Source: Dipteronia dyeriana
Taxonomy: Eukaryota > Streptophyta > Magnoliopsida > Sapindales > Sapindaceae
Length of the DNA: 64,000 nucleotides
NCBI GenBank assembly: GCA_032871835.1
Contig: CM065301.1
Span: 32,620,405 to 32,684,404, forward strand
Direction: 5' to 3'
Shown here piece after piece: positions 43,338-55,263 of this stretch (the first letter of the stretch is position 1; each line of letters starts with the position of its first letter). The notes beneath the pieces are model-generated. The model saw only the letters and a list, made by a program, of their open reading frames with translations, made no database searches and was not told where the DNA came from. Position numbers and translations under genes: made by a program.

Positions 43338-45420
43338 CTATAATGTGATATCCTCACACAAAATAACACCCATATGAGCAGTGTGCTCATGAAAGACCTT
43401 GGGTGGTAATCCTTTTGTAAGCGGATCCGCTATCATGGAGTTTGTCCCAATGTGCTCTATGGATATATGTCCACTCTGTACTCTTTCCTTCACAACTAGG
43501 AACTTAATGTCAATATGCTTTGACTTAGATGAGCTCCTGTTGTTGTTAGAATATAGCACTACTGACTATTGTCACAATATAGTTTGAGTGGTCTTTCAAC
43601 ACCCTCCAGAATGCACAGCCCAGTGACAAAATTCCCCAGCCATATTCCATGGTTGGATGCCTCATAGAAAGCTACAAACTCTGTTGCCATGGTGGAAGAA
43701 GCTATGAGTGTCTGTTTGACACTCTTCCAAGATATAGCTCCACCAGCCAACAGGTATATGTAGCCTGATGTGGATCTCCTACTGTCTTGACATCCAGCAA
43801 AATCGGAGTCGGAATAACCTATGATCTCAAATTGATCCGACCTATATATGAGCATGTAATCTTTTGTTCTCTTCAAATACCTCATAACCCGCTTGGCTGC
43901 TATCCAAAGATCCATTCCAGAGTTACTTAAATATCTGCCTAACATACCAACAATGTACGCAATATCCGGACGCGTACACACCTGAGCATACATTAGACTC
44001 CCTACAGCTTATGCATAAGGAATCTTCTGCATTTCCTTAACTTCAAGGTTACTTTTAGGGCATTGGTTGAGACTGAACTTGTCTCCCTTAGCGACAGGGG
44101 TGTCACCTGGTTTGCAGTCCTGCATGCCAAACCTTTTTAGCACTGTATCGATATAGCTCCTTTGTGATAATCCAAGAAAACCCCGAGAATGATCTCATTA
44201 TATCTGAATCCCTAATACAAAAGAGGCGTCACCAAGATCTTTCATCTCAAAATTCTTTGATAGAAATCTCTTGGTTTCATGCAATATGCCTATATCATTT
44301 GTGGCAAGCAGTATGTCATCGACATATAAAACCAGGAATATGTGCTTACTCCCACTGAATTTGTGATACATACAATTATCAACAATGTTTATCTCAAAAC
44401 CAAACGAGATAATCACTTGATGAAACTTATGGTACAACTGACGGGAAGTTTGCTTGAGTCCATAAATGGATTTTGTCAATTTACAAACCATATTCTTTGG
44501 GTCTCCCGACTCAAAGTTTTCTAGTTGCACCATATAAATTTTTTCATCAATGTCACCATTGAGAAACGCCGTCTTGACATCTATCTGATGAAGCTCAAGA
44601 TCAAAATGTGCAACAAGTGCCATGATTGTCCTAAAAGAGTCTTTCGTTGAAACTGGAGAGAAAGTCTCGTTATAGTCAATCCATTCTTTTTGGGTAAAGC
44701 CTTAGCTACAAGACGAGCCTTATACCTCTCCATATTACCTTTCGAATCCCTTTGGTTTTTAATATCCATATACAACCAATGGGCTTCGCAGCTTTTGGTA
44801 ATGGGACAAGTTCCCAAACCTTATTATCTTGCATAGACTTATATTCCTCATTCATGACGTCAATCCACTTTTGAGAGTTGGAACCCTGCATGGCTTGATG
44901 GAAGTTGATTGGATCATTTTCCATCATTCCAATGTTTTCCTCATGTTCCTGGAGAAATACGTAAAAAATCGACTGGAATAACATTTCTCCTTTCTCTAGT
45001 GGATCGCCTTAATGGCACTAGTTTGTTCCTCATGAACAATTACCTCATCTTGAATTGGGGGTTGTTCAACATTGTCTTGTTGAGGATCCAGATTCGCTTC
45101 TTGATCAATGACAGGTATAGAAACCTACACATTGTCAAAAGCGATAGTAGGAATCGAAACCGATTCTTCCTCAAAGACAATGTCTCTAACCTTATTTCTC
45201 CCCCCAAACTCAACATCCTTAAAAAATGTTACAGTTCCCGTTTCAAAAAATTGACCTAAGTGTGGGATCATTAAACTTATAGCCCCTTGATCGCTCAGAG
45301 TAGCCAATGAAGTAGCTGCTCACAGTTTTGGAGTCCAATTTCTTTTCATGTGGCCTGTAAGGCCTTGCCTCAGTTGGACATCCCAAGATGTGAAAATGCT
45401 TTAGACTAGGTTTTTTTTTT
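43338..45420 (-). pseudogene. Copia integrase tail, reverse transcriptase and RNase H
   Basis: From right to left: the integrase tail SLKHFHILGCPTEARPYRPH and SYFIGY (45,420-45,296). RT opening: SQKWIDVMNEEYKSMQDNKV, WELVPLPKAAKPIGC (44,900-44,780). RT core at 44,623-44,198 with ELHQIDVKTAFLNGDIDE, the catalytic LYVDDILL and EMKDLGDASFVLGIQI. RNase H at 43,993-43,559 (CTRPDIAYIVGMLGRYL, YSDSDFAGCQDSRRSTSGY). C-terminal end at 43,559-43,338 (HIGTNSMIADPLTKGLPP). Frameshifts near 44,700-44,780 and near 44,010-44,190 break it. The RT catalytic pair D-D is intact. Expected size of a full copia polyprotein is more than twice what remains. Confidence 0.9.
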
Positions 45421-45680
45421 TTTGCCTATGCAAAGCTCATAAGGTATTTTGCGACTTCATTATTCTTCCTCTATTTGCCTTTATCCTTATAGGTGCTAGC
45501 CAAATGAGCACTTTCGGTCCTGTCTCGCTTCAGTCTCTCTTCTTCTTGCACACAGTAAGAAATGAGCTCATTAAGAATGGAGAACATTAGCCTTTAGTAA
45601 AACATTAGCTTGAAAGAGATCAAAACAAACATACAAACATGCTCACATTAATAACTAAATACAATGATCAACAAATTCAA
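45421..45680 (-). other. Copia interior, degraded
   Basis: A short unclear coding remnant merges into non-coding DNA; a T-run lies at about 45,411-45,423. No domain recognised. Confidence 0.35.
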
Positions 45681-46665
45681 ATAATGGTAAGTCTCATCTC
45701 AAGATACCTAACACAACATTAATATCAAGTCTTTGGACAGTAATATTAATTGTAAGTGGTACTCTTGTTGTAGTGATCAAATATTGACAATAATTAATGT
45801 CAAATAATAAATCTATCTTTGGATCGACTTATTATTCACATGTAAAACCTTATAATCGTCACATATTTATCACCACAGGTGTGTGTGCAATTCGGCCAAG
45901 TATTAACCTTCCTTTGGACCGACTAATACTCGCATGAATTTATATACTCACAAACATCCAACATCCCTCATGAATAATCTACACAAGAGAGGTCACTTTG
46001 GCGACATCTTGCTTCAATTAGCCCATTTAGAATGATAGATCACTTTATTTAACCATAAAATATATACCAAATAATGGCCGGTCCCATCTTAAGATACCCA
46101 GTGCAACATTAATATCAAGCCTTTAGACAATAATATTAATTGTAAGTGGTATTCTTGTTTTAGTGATCAAACATTGACAATAATTTATGTTACATAATAA
46201 ATCTATCTTTGGATCGACTTATTATACACATGTAAAACCTTATAATCATCATATGCTTACCACCATAGATATGTGTACAATTCGGTCAAGTATTAACCTT
46301 CCTTTGGGCCGGGCAATACCCGCATGAATTTATATACACACACGTGGTACTCTTTTAGTAGTGATCAAACATTGACAATAATTTATGTTAAATAATAAAT
46401 CTATCTTTGGATCGACTTATTATTCACACATAAAACCTTATAATCGTCACATGTTTACCACCACAAATGTGTGTACAATTCGGCCAAATATTAACCTTCC
46501 TTTGGGCCGGCTAATACCCGTATAAATTTACACACACACAAACATCCAACATCCCTCATGAACAATCTACACAAGAGAGGTCACTTTGGTGATATCTTGT
46601 TTCAATTAACCCATTTAGAATGACGAACTACTTTATTTAACCATAAAAGGTATACCACCAAATAT
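45681..46665. repeat. Tandem repeat replacing copia gag/protease/integrase
   Basis: Three copies, about 45,681-46,075, 46,076-46,345 (shortened) and 46,346-46,665. Shared words: AATAATAAATCTATCTTTGG, TTCGGCCAAGTATTAACCTT (with variants), CATCCCTCATGAA, CACAAGAGAGGTCACTTTGG. The full unit is about 390 bases; the second copy lacks the right part and the third lacks the left part. No frame of any size is shared between copies. Confidence 0.85.
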
Positions 46666-47717
46666 TTGAATTTAAGTAGATCCTAATAATAAAATGAAAA
46701 TAAATAAAAATTTATTTTATTTTATTAAAATTACAAAAGTGGCCCTTATTTTGTAAAATTACATAAATGTCCCTCAAGTTTTAGTAATTACTAATCGACC
46801 CATGTATTTTGTCAAAATCATAAACTGACCGAGTAATTTGTAATAATTAAAATTTGGCCCCAAAACTTTTGAAAATTATAAAATGACCCCGGACTTTTCA
46901 ATAATTATAAATCTACCCCCAAATATATTTCGTAATTGCATAAAGGCCCTGTAAGTTTTGGATATTAATAAATGACCCCGAAACTTTATCAAAATCACAG
47001 AATGGCCTAAATAATTTGCAAAACAGTCCCTCAAGAATTTCAAATTTTTAAAAGAGGGGCCTGACAAAAAACTTACTGGAAACCCTAGCTCTTCGTGCGC
47101 AGCCGCCACAAGATCGTCACGCCGTCACCAGAAAGCCACGGCGCACGGAAGCGGAAGCACCCGATGACAACGACGACCGATCTTGACGGAAAGATCAAAC
47201 AAACGGCGATCGACGAACATCGATCCTCTGGATTGGAACTGACAGAGGCGCCACACACGGTGGGTCGCTCGATCTGGACCAGTGGCGACCGACGAGGCAC
47301 CAGGCCAAGATCGGCAACGGATCTGGGTTGAAAACCCATCGACCCAAATTGCCCAGTTCCCTTTTTTTTTTTCTTCGAAAACGTGAAGAACCCAGATTTT
47401 TTTTTTTTTAAAGAAACTTTTAAAACAAAACTCAAATCACATATGATCAAACAACCCAAACCTGAATCCAGATTTACTTCATCAATCAAACAAATCCATC
47501 ACAGAAATAAAATAAAAAAAACATAAACAAAACAAAATCTAATGATGGATTTAACATATATATATTAGACAATAAATATGTTTCGGAAGTAAAACAAATC
47601 CAGAATATATTTTATTCAATGGATCAGACATCGAAACTAATGCAGATGAACAACAAAATTCAAAATTTCATAAAACCTAAAATCTAAATCTCAATTCTCA
47701 AGAATCGATTATGGGTG
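46666..47717 (-). other. Copia 5' leader with short periodic repeats
   Basis: From about 46,730 to 47,055 a loose repeat of 35-45 bases (AAAATTACA..TGGCCC / TAATTATAAA..GACCCC) recurs about seven times. A GC-rich block lies at about 47,085-47,340, with overlapping frames on both strands (up to 134 codons on minus); neither resembles a known protein. Confidence 0.5.
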
Positions 47718-47729
47718 GCTCTGATACCA
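47718..47729 (-). other. Primer-binding site of the copia element
   Basis: Minus strand TGGTATCAGAGC, a perfect initiator tRNA-Met primer site, two bases from the LTR end. Confidence 0.92.
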
Positions 47730-47731
47730 CT

Positions 47732-48321
47732 TGTTAGGAATTCGATTAACACAAAACTATAACATGCTTAGGCACAAAAATAATCCAGATGTTTAACCTA
47801 AACATGTTTCTATACATAGTTAATCAAACCTTAAACTATATAACATAACCCATATCAATTCAAGAGAAAATAATTAAATCTAGAAAACGGAAGCGTACCT
47901 GAATCCATTGCTGGAGATTTGTGAACGGGTTGTGATCTTCCAAATTATCACGACCTTTATAAACCCTACTGTGTTCTATTTGCTCTATTGATGGGATACA
48001 GAGAAAACTAAAAGTATCGTGTAATTTGGGGACCATAACCCTAAATATATATAATAATCAAATTATTATATATTGGCTATTTTTAATTCGGCCCCTCAAC
48101 AATTAGAAATAGTATTCTGGTATCTACACATTAATTCCATGACAATTTACCGAATTAGAAATAGCCAATATATTCTACACATTAATTCCATGACAATTAT
48201 ACCCTTAAGCCTTAATGCTTTATATCTTAATTAGATTACTTTAATTTAGGCTTAACCAAAAGATAGCACAACACATATAATGTTCACATGTGTGGCCCCA
48301 TATGATGGAATTTTTCCAACA
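47732..48321 (-). mobile_element. 5' LTR of the copia element
   Basis: 590 bases. Compared with the other LTR it carries a second copy of part of the TAGAAATAG..ATTCTACACATTAATTCC block (about 48,110-48,200) and lacks a few bases near AGATATT. The LTRs have therefore diverged since insertion. Confidence 0.93.
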
Positions 48322-49030
48322 TGAAAAACATGCATGACCATAAACGACAATGTCGCGACTTCTACATTCACCCGAGGGCTCATTATCGATCCACACAACT
48401 ATAACTTGAGAAACTGATGGAGAGTTGTTACGTCTTTGATCAAGCTCGACATCTGATCAAATAAGATTTTTTATAGTTATCTAGATCACAGAAACCTCTA
48501 AGGTTTCTAAAGAAACAACAATATGGTTTTATATGTAGTATATCGTTTATTTTCTGTAGAGTAAGGAAACTCTTCTTAGTTGAACTCTGCATTCGATGTT
48601 CCAATTCATGGTCCATGTCATAGAAATATAGTTGTAAATACGATGGCTCAATGTTTGACAGTAACATTTCATTGACAAAATGATAAACTTGTCCTTGCAC
48701 ACAAAATGTATATATACATTTATTCCTTTTACACAAGTTCTTATCATATTTCACTCCAAATGAAGTGAAAGCAAAAGTGTTATTATAAGTGCAAATGTAT
48801 TTGTAAAACTCTACAAATTCATTCGAGCTAGAAATAATGAGATTAAAAAGGGTCAGAGGCACATCATTTGATATTATTGAAATGTCTCTATTAACACAAC
48901 AAAAACCTTTAGATTCTCTATAAAATCGCTTTGCATAACAGTGTTTACATGAGAATTCTATTGGTAATATATATGGCTCATAAGCAATATCATCTAGAAT
49001 AGATATCATTATATTTTTGCTTCTTGACAC
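48322..49030 (-). pseudogene. Helitron Rep N-terminal part
   Basis: Open from 49,030 to 48,440 (about 196 codons), then continues toward the copia insertion. Motifs: FSCKHCYAKRFYRESKGFCC (cysteine-rich zinc-binding region), NNTFAFTSFGVKYD, YTFCVQGQVYHFVNEML and LQLYFYDMDHELEHRM. This is the conserved N-terminal domain of plant Helitron proteins, directly before the Rep region that resumes at 42,359. The copia element lies between the two halves. Confidence 0.85.
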
Positions 49031-50041
49031 ATGTAAATGTGTCTTGTGTTGTAGAACACTCTTTCTTCGTTCGATTGATGTAGATCCTAAAAAAGAAATT
49101 AGTGGTAGTTGTCAATTTGTATTGTTATAGAATAAATAATAATTTCAATTTGCTAAAATAGAATAATTTTCTCACCGATTTCAAAAGTACTTAAGATGGA
49201 AGATTCTTTATTTTTATTAATTAAAGATTGTGGCTCGAGTCGAAGACATGATGTCCCTAAAATATTCAATTAAGCCATTTAATAATGATATTAAAAAATT
49301 ATCAATTTTATGGAATTACTATTGTCAACGTAACCATTAAAAGTTTTTTCCAAACTAACTTATTTGTTGTTCCGTTTGTTTTTCTGATGAATTTTTTTTT
49401 TTGTTTATTTGCCTCATGCTGTCTCTTATTGATTTCTTGTTTTTCATCTTCAAGCAAATTTGAGTATCATCTTTTTTTGGCACTTGTTTTTGGCTCATGT
49501 TGCATGAATTTTTGGTTCCATTTTATGGAACAACCTAAATTCAAATAGTACTAACAACTAAAGATAATTATAAAATAAAATGTATGAGTAAAAAAAACAT
49601 AACTTAATACTAATATTAAAAAACAAAACAATTTCACATGGAAAAAATTGACATATTCTGAATTTAGTTACCAAAAAAGTACAATGACATATATAACTTA
49701 CCTCGTATAGTGTCAACAATTTCTTGCCAAAGCCAACAACACTTGTTTAACCTGTAAACCCAAAACACATTAGATAATTTCAAGATGCTATTACATAGCA
49801 TTATAATAAAGCCTTAAATCTCAAAATAATTTAGTTTATGATACTAATCATCTAGCTAATTCAAAAACTATGACTGATTAAGAAGATACAATACAAACTT
49901 CATAAAAACAACAAGATTAAAAAACAATTATCCTTGTTGGGAAAAATTCTGAAAAATATATAATGATGTAGAACAATTAGCTTTGGAGTTTGAAGAAGAA
50001 TTGGATAGAAAATTGGCAAAAAGAGAAATAGGCACGACTAA
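49031..50041 (-). other. Helitron 5' region
   Basis: No firm gene. On the minus strand near 49,540-49,380 a Lys-rich reading (KKDDTQICLKMKNKKSIRD) could be the very N-terminal exon of the Helitron protein, but it has a stop and no family signature. The Helitron 5' TC end was not located. Confidence 0.35.
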
Positions 50042-51020
50042 ACAAAATTTTCATAATAGTTGTGGTTATTTTTAACAATTTCCATCGAAGAGAGAAAATC
50101 ACAAATTACCACAAATACTATGAAAATTTTGTTTTTAACCACATACGAAAATTTATTTGTTAATAGCCACTTTTTAAAAAAAATCAGTGTATGTCCGTAA
50201 ATTACAAAAATACCCCTGGATTTGATTTTTTTTTTAAACTGAAACCAAACTTGAAATCATGACTAAAATCTGGAATCAAACTTAAAATCACGGCTAGGAA
50301 CTTGAAACTTGAAATCTTGTTTTAAAAAATGAAATTTTGAAACTTGAAATCGTGCTTAAATTGAAATGTTGAAACTTGAAATCTTGACTAAATTGTAAGT
50401 TGAAACTTGAAATGTTCTGGGTTTTTAAGTTTTTCGTTTTCAAATTTTAAAACTTGAAATGTTGCCTAAATTAAAATGTTGAAACTTGAAATGTTGACTA
50501 AATTGAACTGTTCAAACTTAAAATGTTCTGGGTTTCTAGTATTTCGTTTTCTTTCCTTTTTTTCAGCAGATCTAATCGTCGGCAGAGGGGGAGCTCGACG
50601 GAAATGCTGGAAAGGTCGTGAAGCCCAGGCGACGGCACTCTGGCAAGTCATCGATGACATGTGAGAAAGAAAGGAAAGGAGAGAGAAAGAGATGTGAGTG
50701 AAAGAGAGAGAGAAAGAAGAGAGAGAGTTACGGGAGAGAGAAGAGAGGATAGGTGAGAGAGATAGGAGGCCGGCGACGGTTCGCCGGCCTCCGTAAGGAT
50801 GCCGGTGATGGTTCGCCGATGGGAGAGAGAGATCGGGGAGAGAGAGGAAGGAGAAAGAAAAAAATGAGAAAAGAGAAAGAAAGTGTTTGGGGATAGTTTT
50901 TATTTGGGGTCATTCAAGTAATTTCTCAAAAAAATGGCTATTAACAAATAAATTTTGGTATGTGGTTAAAAACAAAATTTTCATAATAGTTGTGGTTATT
51001 TTTAGCAATTTCCACCGAAG
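50042..51020. mobile_element. TIR element with compound ends and GC-rich interior
   Basis: The left end contains a self-inverted piece (50,042-50,160). Its inner half TATGAAAATTTTGTTTTTAA then CCACATACGAAAATTTATTT mirrors the right end (50,935-51,000). Its outer half repeats the right end directly (AATAGTTGTGGTTATTTTTA). The interior has a GC-rich block 50,570-50,830 and purine-rich runs to 50,890. Mutator-like or foldback origin is inferred; no transposase. Confidence 0.6.
50230..50545. repeat. AACTTGAAAT tandem repeat
   Basis: Units based on GTTGAAACTTGAAATGTTGA and CTAAATTGAA recur about eight times, in a larger pattern of roughly 120 bases ending in AATGTTCTGGGTTT (near 50,410 and 50,521). 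Confidence 0.8.
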
Positions 51021-51129
51021 AAAATGGCATAACTTTTAGCTCGGTTGTCCGATTGCCTATCATAATATGTTTTCGAAAAGGGATTTTGGCGATCTACGTT
51101 GTGGCAACCGAGGCTCCCCGGTTGAGGTT

Positions 51130-51400
51130 GTTTGCACCCTCAAAATAGCTAATTAAGGCAGACTGTCGGGCATTTGAAGTTTTATTTTAATTTTTTAGTT
51201 TTTTCGTTTTACCTTTTATTTGTTTAGTGAATGTCCAATTTAGTCTTTTTGCTTTTAGTTAGGGTTTTCAGAGATTATCTAAACCTCTTGTTCTTTATTT
51301 TGAGAAAATTAATGAAATTTTAGTTGAATTTTGATATCTTTTTTCTGGTGGATTCTAGTTTGTGTGTTCTTAGGGCTTACGTTGGTAATCTCTCTTACTT
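51130..51400 (+). mobile_element. LTR end fragment, chromovirus-like
   Basis: AGTTAGGGTTTTCAGA, a stretch ending in AATGAAATTT, and TTTCTGGTGGATTCTAGTTT match the end of the LTR at 53,571-53,989 (TTAGGGTTTTCAATTT, TTTCTGGTGGATTCCAGTTT). No internal region is attached. Confidence 0.55.
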
Positions 51401-53458
51401 CCGTTCTGCATCATATAATTGCTAAGATTACCCTTTCTCTCTGTTCACAAACAGTAGTAACCAAAAACATGTATGATCAAATGCATAATGTCCATAATTC
51501 TAACTGACAAATTCAACACTCTAAAAATAGTTCTACCTGAAGGGAAGCCTTATGAACTTCGAATTGATTTAAGATAAAACAGTTATCAAAGAATGTCACA
51601 TGTAGTTCCAATCTTCTCTTTATTAAATAATAACCATAATACACTCTCTCAACACAAAGATTTGAACATATTTTATGTCAATATTACTTGATTGAAAATC
51701 AAAATCATAGATTTACTTGTAACAAAGTCAAGTTTTACATCAAAGAGGAATCACGACACATAGTATCATGGATTTGTAGTTCAATAATTGATTAGGTATA
51801 ATACCTATGTACATGTCTAAATCATTAATACTTTATGTACTTAGATAATTTTTAGATTTATTTATTTATTTTGTTGCTAGCCTAATTTGTTTATTTCATG
51901 TTTTCTTTTCTTTATAGTCCACTGAATTGAAGATGAGAAGATGCAATTTTTGCTTACAGAGACATGAAATTAAAGGGTCTATTTTATGCACAAAAACAAG
52001 ATAGTTTATTAATTAATACAACTGAATAGCTTACAAAGTTATTATATAAACTAAGTAACTTCATAAATTAGTTTTAAATCATTATTGATCAAGTGATTAT
52101 TTGTTTAGATTGGTATTGGGTAATTTAGACACTGTCCAAAAACTTTCACTCTGTCCAATTCTGCTCTCTCTCTCTTCTTTTACCTCACACGTCTCAACAC
52201 ACTTCTTTTTATTAACGCAACATACTACCTCACACTTTTTCATAAACGCGACACATTACCCAAAAATATTCACTATGCCCAATTCTACTCTCTCTCTCTC
52301 TCTCTCTCGTCCTTTTACCTCACACGTCTCCAACACACTCTTATTATCTCATTTCTTCTCTATCTCTACACTATTTCTGTCTCTTCCCAACCCAAGTCTA
52401 TCTGCAAACCAATATGTTTCATAACTTTATCGGAGATACTCACCGAAAAAATCACTTGAAACAAATCTTCAGACTCAACCCTCCTAAACCAATATATTCT
52501 TCTCTTATTCGGATTATATCTGGATTTCGAAAGTTTTTTTTTTCTTTCTTGATTTTAGTTTATTTCTTCTATATCTCATATTTATATCTTTTAAATGGAA
52601 TCCCTAAAAGAAAAAAAATATTTTGATCTTAGTTTTTATCACTTGATTAGAAATTTGATTTCAAATATTTGTTTTTAAGAAAATTATATCTGGATTTCAA
52701 AAATTATTTATTTTTCTCTGATTTTAGATATGAAAGATTGTATTTTTATGGTTTTTTTAGCACTTTAGTATTTTCTCTTCTGTCTGTTCTGATCCATGTT
52801 GTTATTTGCATATTATTTTGTTTAGATCCATGTTATTATTTATCTTTTCTTTTGTTTAGATCCATGTTTTACTGGATTTAAGGTTAATTTTGTTTTCTCC
52901 TTAAGTTTGTTGTTTTTTTAATTATTTTTGTTTTTTAAGGATATCTCCATGTTTAACTATCCAGTAAAATAATGATTGTTTTTATGTTTTTAAGAATATT
53001 ATATCTAGCTTTCGAAAGCTAAATATTTTTTTCTCAAATTTTGGATATGACAAATTGTATTTTTATTCCTTTTTTAGCACTTTATTATTTTCTCTTCTAC
53101 CGATCCATGTTGTTATTTGTCTCTTCTTTTGTTTAGATCTATGTTATTATTTATCTTTTCTTTTGTTTAGATCAATGTTTTAAAGAATTTAAGGTTTTTT
53201 TTCCGTAACTTTTTTTGTTTTTTTAATTATTTTTATTTTTCAGGCTTTCTCCATGTTCAACAAACCTAATAAAATAAAATCAATCATATTCAACCATCAT
53301 TATCACAACTACAATCTCTATACAACAATATCAATGACATTTAAAGAAATAAAATCAAAATCAAATTCAACAAACCCAAACGTGATGTCTACCTGTTAGT
53401 TCCATAAATTAGGTGTGCTTTTTCTTCCTTTTTTGTTCTTTTTTTTTACCTACTCATT
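51401..53458. repeat. AT-rich stretch with two local duplications
   Basis: No gene. Around 52,140-52,210 and 52,265-52,340 a segment (AATTCTGCTCTCTCTC, CTTTTACCTCACACGTCTC, AACACAC) is duplicated, with a (CT)n run at 52,288-52,308. A longer segment of about 250 bases at 52,678-52,925 recurs at about 52,992-53,215 (TTATATCTGGATTTC / TTATATCTAGCTTTC; GATCCATGTTGTTATTTG; TTTGTTTAGAT). Confidence 0.6.
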
Positions 53459-53570
53459 TGATGTAGAACAAGTGTCTGGGTCCTATATGGCTTTATGAGA
53501 CCATCCTAAATCCAAGAATAAATGATTTTAATTGAAGGGAATCGACGAGAAATTCAGAAGTCAACAACTT
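53459..53570 (+). pseudogene. Pol 3' end of an upstream chromovirus-like copy
   Basis: GATGTAGAACAAGTG..TATGGCTTTATGAGACCATC, then AATCCAAGAATAAA match the last codons and 3' flank of the pol at 60,570-60,680. Because it sits before the LTR at 53,571, it belongs to a different, mostly lost copy. Confidence 0.6.
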
Positions 53571-53989
53571 TGGTGCTGAGGCGCGACCTTTTTCGGCCAA
53601 ATTCCATCATTTAGTCCCCAAAATCGCAGTTCTTTCCTTTTTGAGAAATTTCCTTTTTAGTCATAAGTTGACTTTGACAAGCCAGAATCACCGACCGTTA
53701 ATTCGGGCTTGTTAATTGTCATTAGCATATTTTATTTCCGTAACTTTTATGATTTCGCTATTTTTGACAGTTTCGCTATTTATGACAGCTTTTGGTATGT
53801 AATCTCGTTTCTTGTCCAACAAGGATTCGGGTTAGGGTTTTCAATTTAAATAGTCTTGTAAGCCGAAAGGCTCATCAGTTCATTATTTCAATAAAAATTC
53901 AGATTTGTTTCTTATTTTCTTTCTGGTGGATTCCAGTTTCAATAGAACTTAGATCTCGGTCTAGTTCTTTTTACGTTTTCACTGCGTCA
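53571..53989 (+). mobile_element. 5' LTR of chromovirus-like gypsy element
   Basis: Starts near TGGTGCTGAGGCGCG and ends GCGTCA before the primer site. The same start is seen at 60,681 (TGGTGTTGAGGCACG). About 420 bases, a usual size for Reina-like elements. Confidence 0.6.
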
Positions 53990-53991
53990 AC

Positions 53992-54003
53992 TGGTATTAA
54001 AGC
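53992..54003 (+). other. Primer-binding site of the chromovirus-like element
   Basis: TGGTATTAAAGC, a diverged tRNA-Met primer site (TGGTATCAGAGC with two changes). Confidence 0.65.
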
Positions 54004-54021
54004 ACGGATTTACCGATCTTG

Positions 54022-55263
54022 ATGTCAACTAATAGAGCAGAAGACAGAAACCCTATTGACGGTGATCGTGGGGTGGAGGCCTTGTGGGCAGTGGTGGAGG
54101 AACAACGATAACAGCTAAGGGAGATTTGTGAACTGCTTGTCAGGATAAACCTTAACGCCAACAACAGACAGCCGCAACCGGATAACAGAGTGCGAGCTGA
54201 GGGATTTGCCTGAGGCCAACCTGTTAATAGAGGACGCCCCCCTCATCATCAACCTGATAGCGAGGATGACTTTGAAGATGAAGGAGATAGAGTATATGGT
54301 GTTATTCAACTAGTGAGACGATCCAGAGAGCATGACGACTACCGATTAAAGGCATATCTTCCAAGCTTTAATGGAAATTTACGTATAGAAGATTTTCTTG
54401 ACTGGATCACCGAAGTAGAGCGGTTCTTTGAGATGATGGAGATTCCAGAAGAGAAGATGGTCAGATTTGTTACCGTTAGACTGAAAGGAGGAGCTGCAGT
54501 CTGGTAGGATTAGTTGCAGAAGAACCGTTAGCGACAATGAAAGACGATTGTGAGAATCTGGCGTAGAATGAAACAGCTAATGATGGGTAGGTTTCTGCCA
54601 CCAGACTATTAGAAATATTTATTCCAGTTGCTTCAAAATTTCTCATAGGGGGCCAAGTCAGTGTTTGATTACATGGCAGAATTTTCTAGGCTTTAAGAGC
54701 CAAATAATTTGAGCGAAACAGAGGGGCAATGTGTAGCCATATATCTCAACGGGTTGAGGCCATCACTTCGAGATAAGATCGGACTACAAGTGTTGTGGAC
54801 TGTGGATGAATCTCATAATATGGCTCCAAAGGCCGAATTGTTGGAACGTAGAGTTGGAAACCCAGGTTTTTGGAGAAACAACCCTAAGTCATCATTCCCT
54901 AACAGAGACAAGGGTGTTCAATCATCGGTTCCAACGAACCAACCAAGAGGAGCTAATGGAGAGGAGGGCAGTAGTAGCAATCAAACAATAGCGCCAGCCA
55001 ATAGGAAAGTGCCTAGAAATCCGAATCCAAATCCCTATGCTAGACCTACACCAGTAACATGTTATAGATGTAGAAAACCTGATCATCATTCGAATGCATG
55101 TCCTGATTGTCGATCAGTAAATTGGGTAGAAGGATATGAAGAAGATCCAGATGTTCCTGAATATGAAGAAGAATGTGACTTATATGAGGGAGAAGAATTC
55201 ACTAAAAAAGATGGTGAGCGGGTCAATTGTGTGGTACAACAGGTGTTGTACGCACCAAAGTAA
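54022..55263 (+). pseudogene. Gag of chromovirus-like element
   Basis: Starts at ATG near 54,022 (MSTNRAEDRNPIDGD). Core: [54 protein letters not shown], then stops. The later part (AKSVFDYMAEFSRL, QCVAIYLNGLRPSLRDKIGL) leads to a CCHC zinc knuckle CYRCRKPDHHSNAC near 55,060-55,100. It ends VVQQVLYAPK and stop at 55,261. At least seven in-frame stops, many of them TAG/TGA in place of Trp or Gln codons. Confidence 0.85.

Larger units (their letters stand above)
42360..48321 (-). mobile_element. Ty1/copia retrotransposon nested in the Helitron
   Basis: 5,962 bases with two LTRs (42,360-42,906 and 47,732-48,321), a tRNA-Met primer site, a polypurine tract and a 5-base target duplication TGAAA (42,355-42,359 and 48,322-48,326). 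Coding content is limited to the end of integrase, RT and RNase H; gag, protease and most of integrase are missing and replaced by a tandem repeat. So it is structurally complete at the ends but non-autonomous. Confidence 0.93.

Noticed and set aside
47085..47489. 134-codon minus ORF and 78-codon plus ORF in the copia leader
   Set aside because: GC-rich leader opens frames on both strands; no family match, and the poly-T/poly-A tracts give homopolymer runs.
47718..47729. tRNA gene
   Set aside because: The sequence is only the primer-binding complement of the tRNA-Met 3' end; no cloverleaf around it. Same for 1,983-1,994 and 53,992-54,003.
52101..52424. 107-codon plus ORF
   Set aside because: Made of a duplicated (CT)n-containing segment; repeat-derived.
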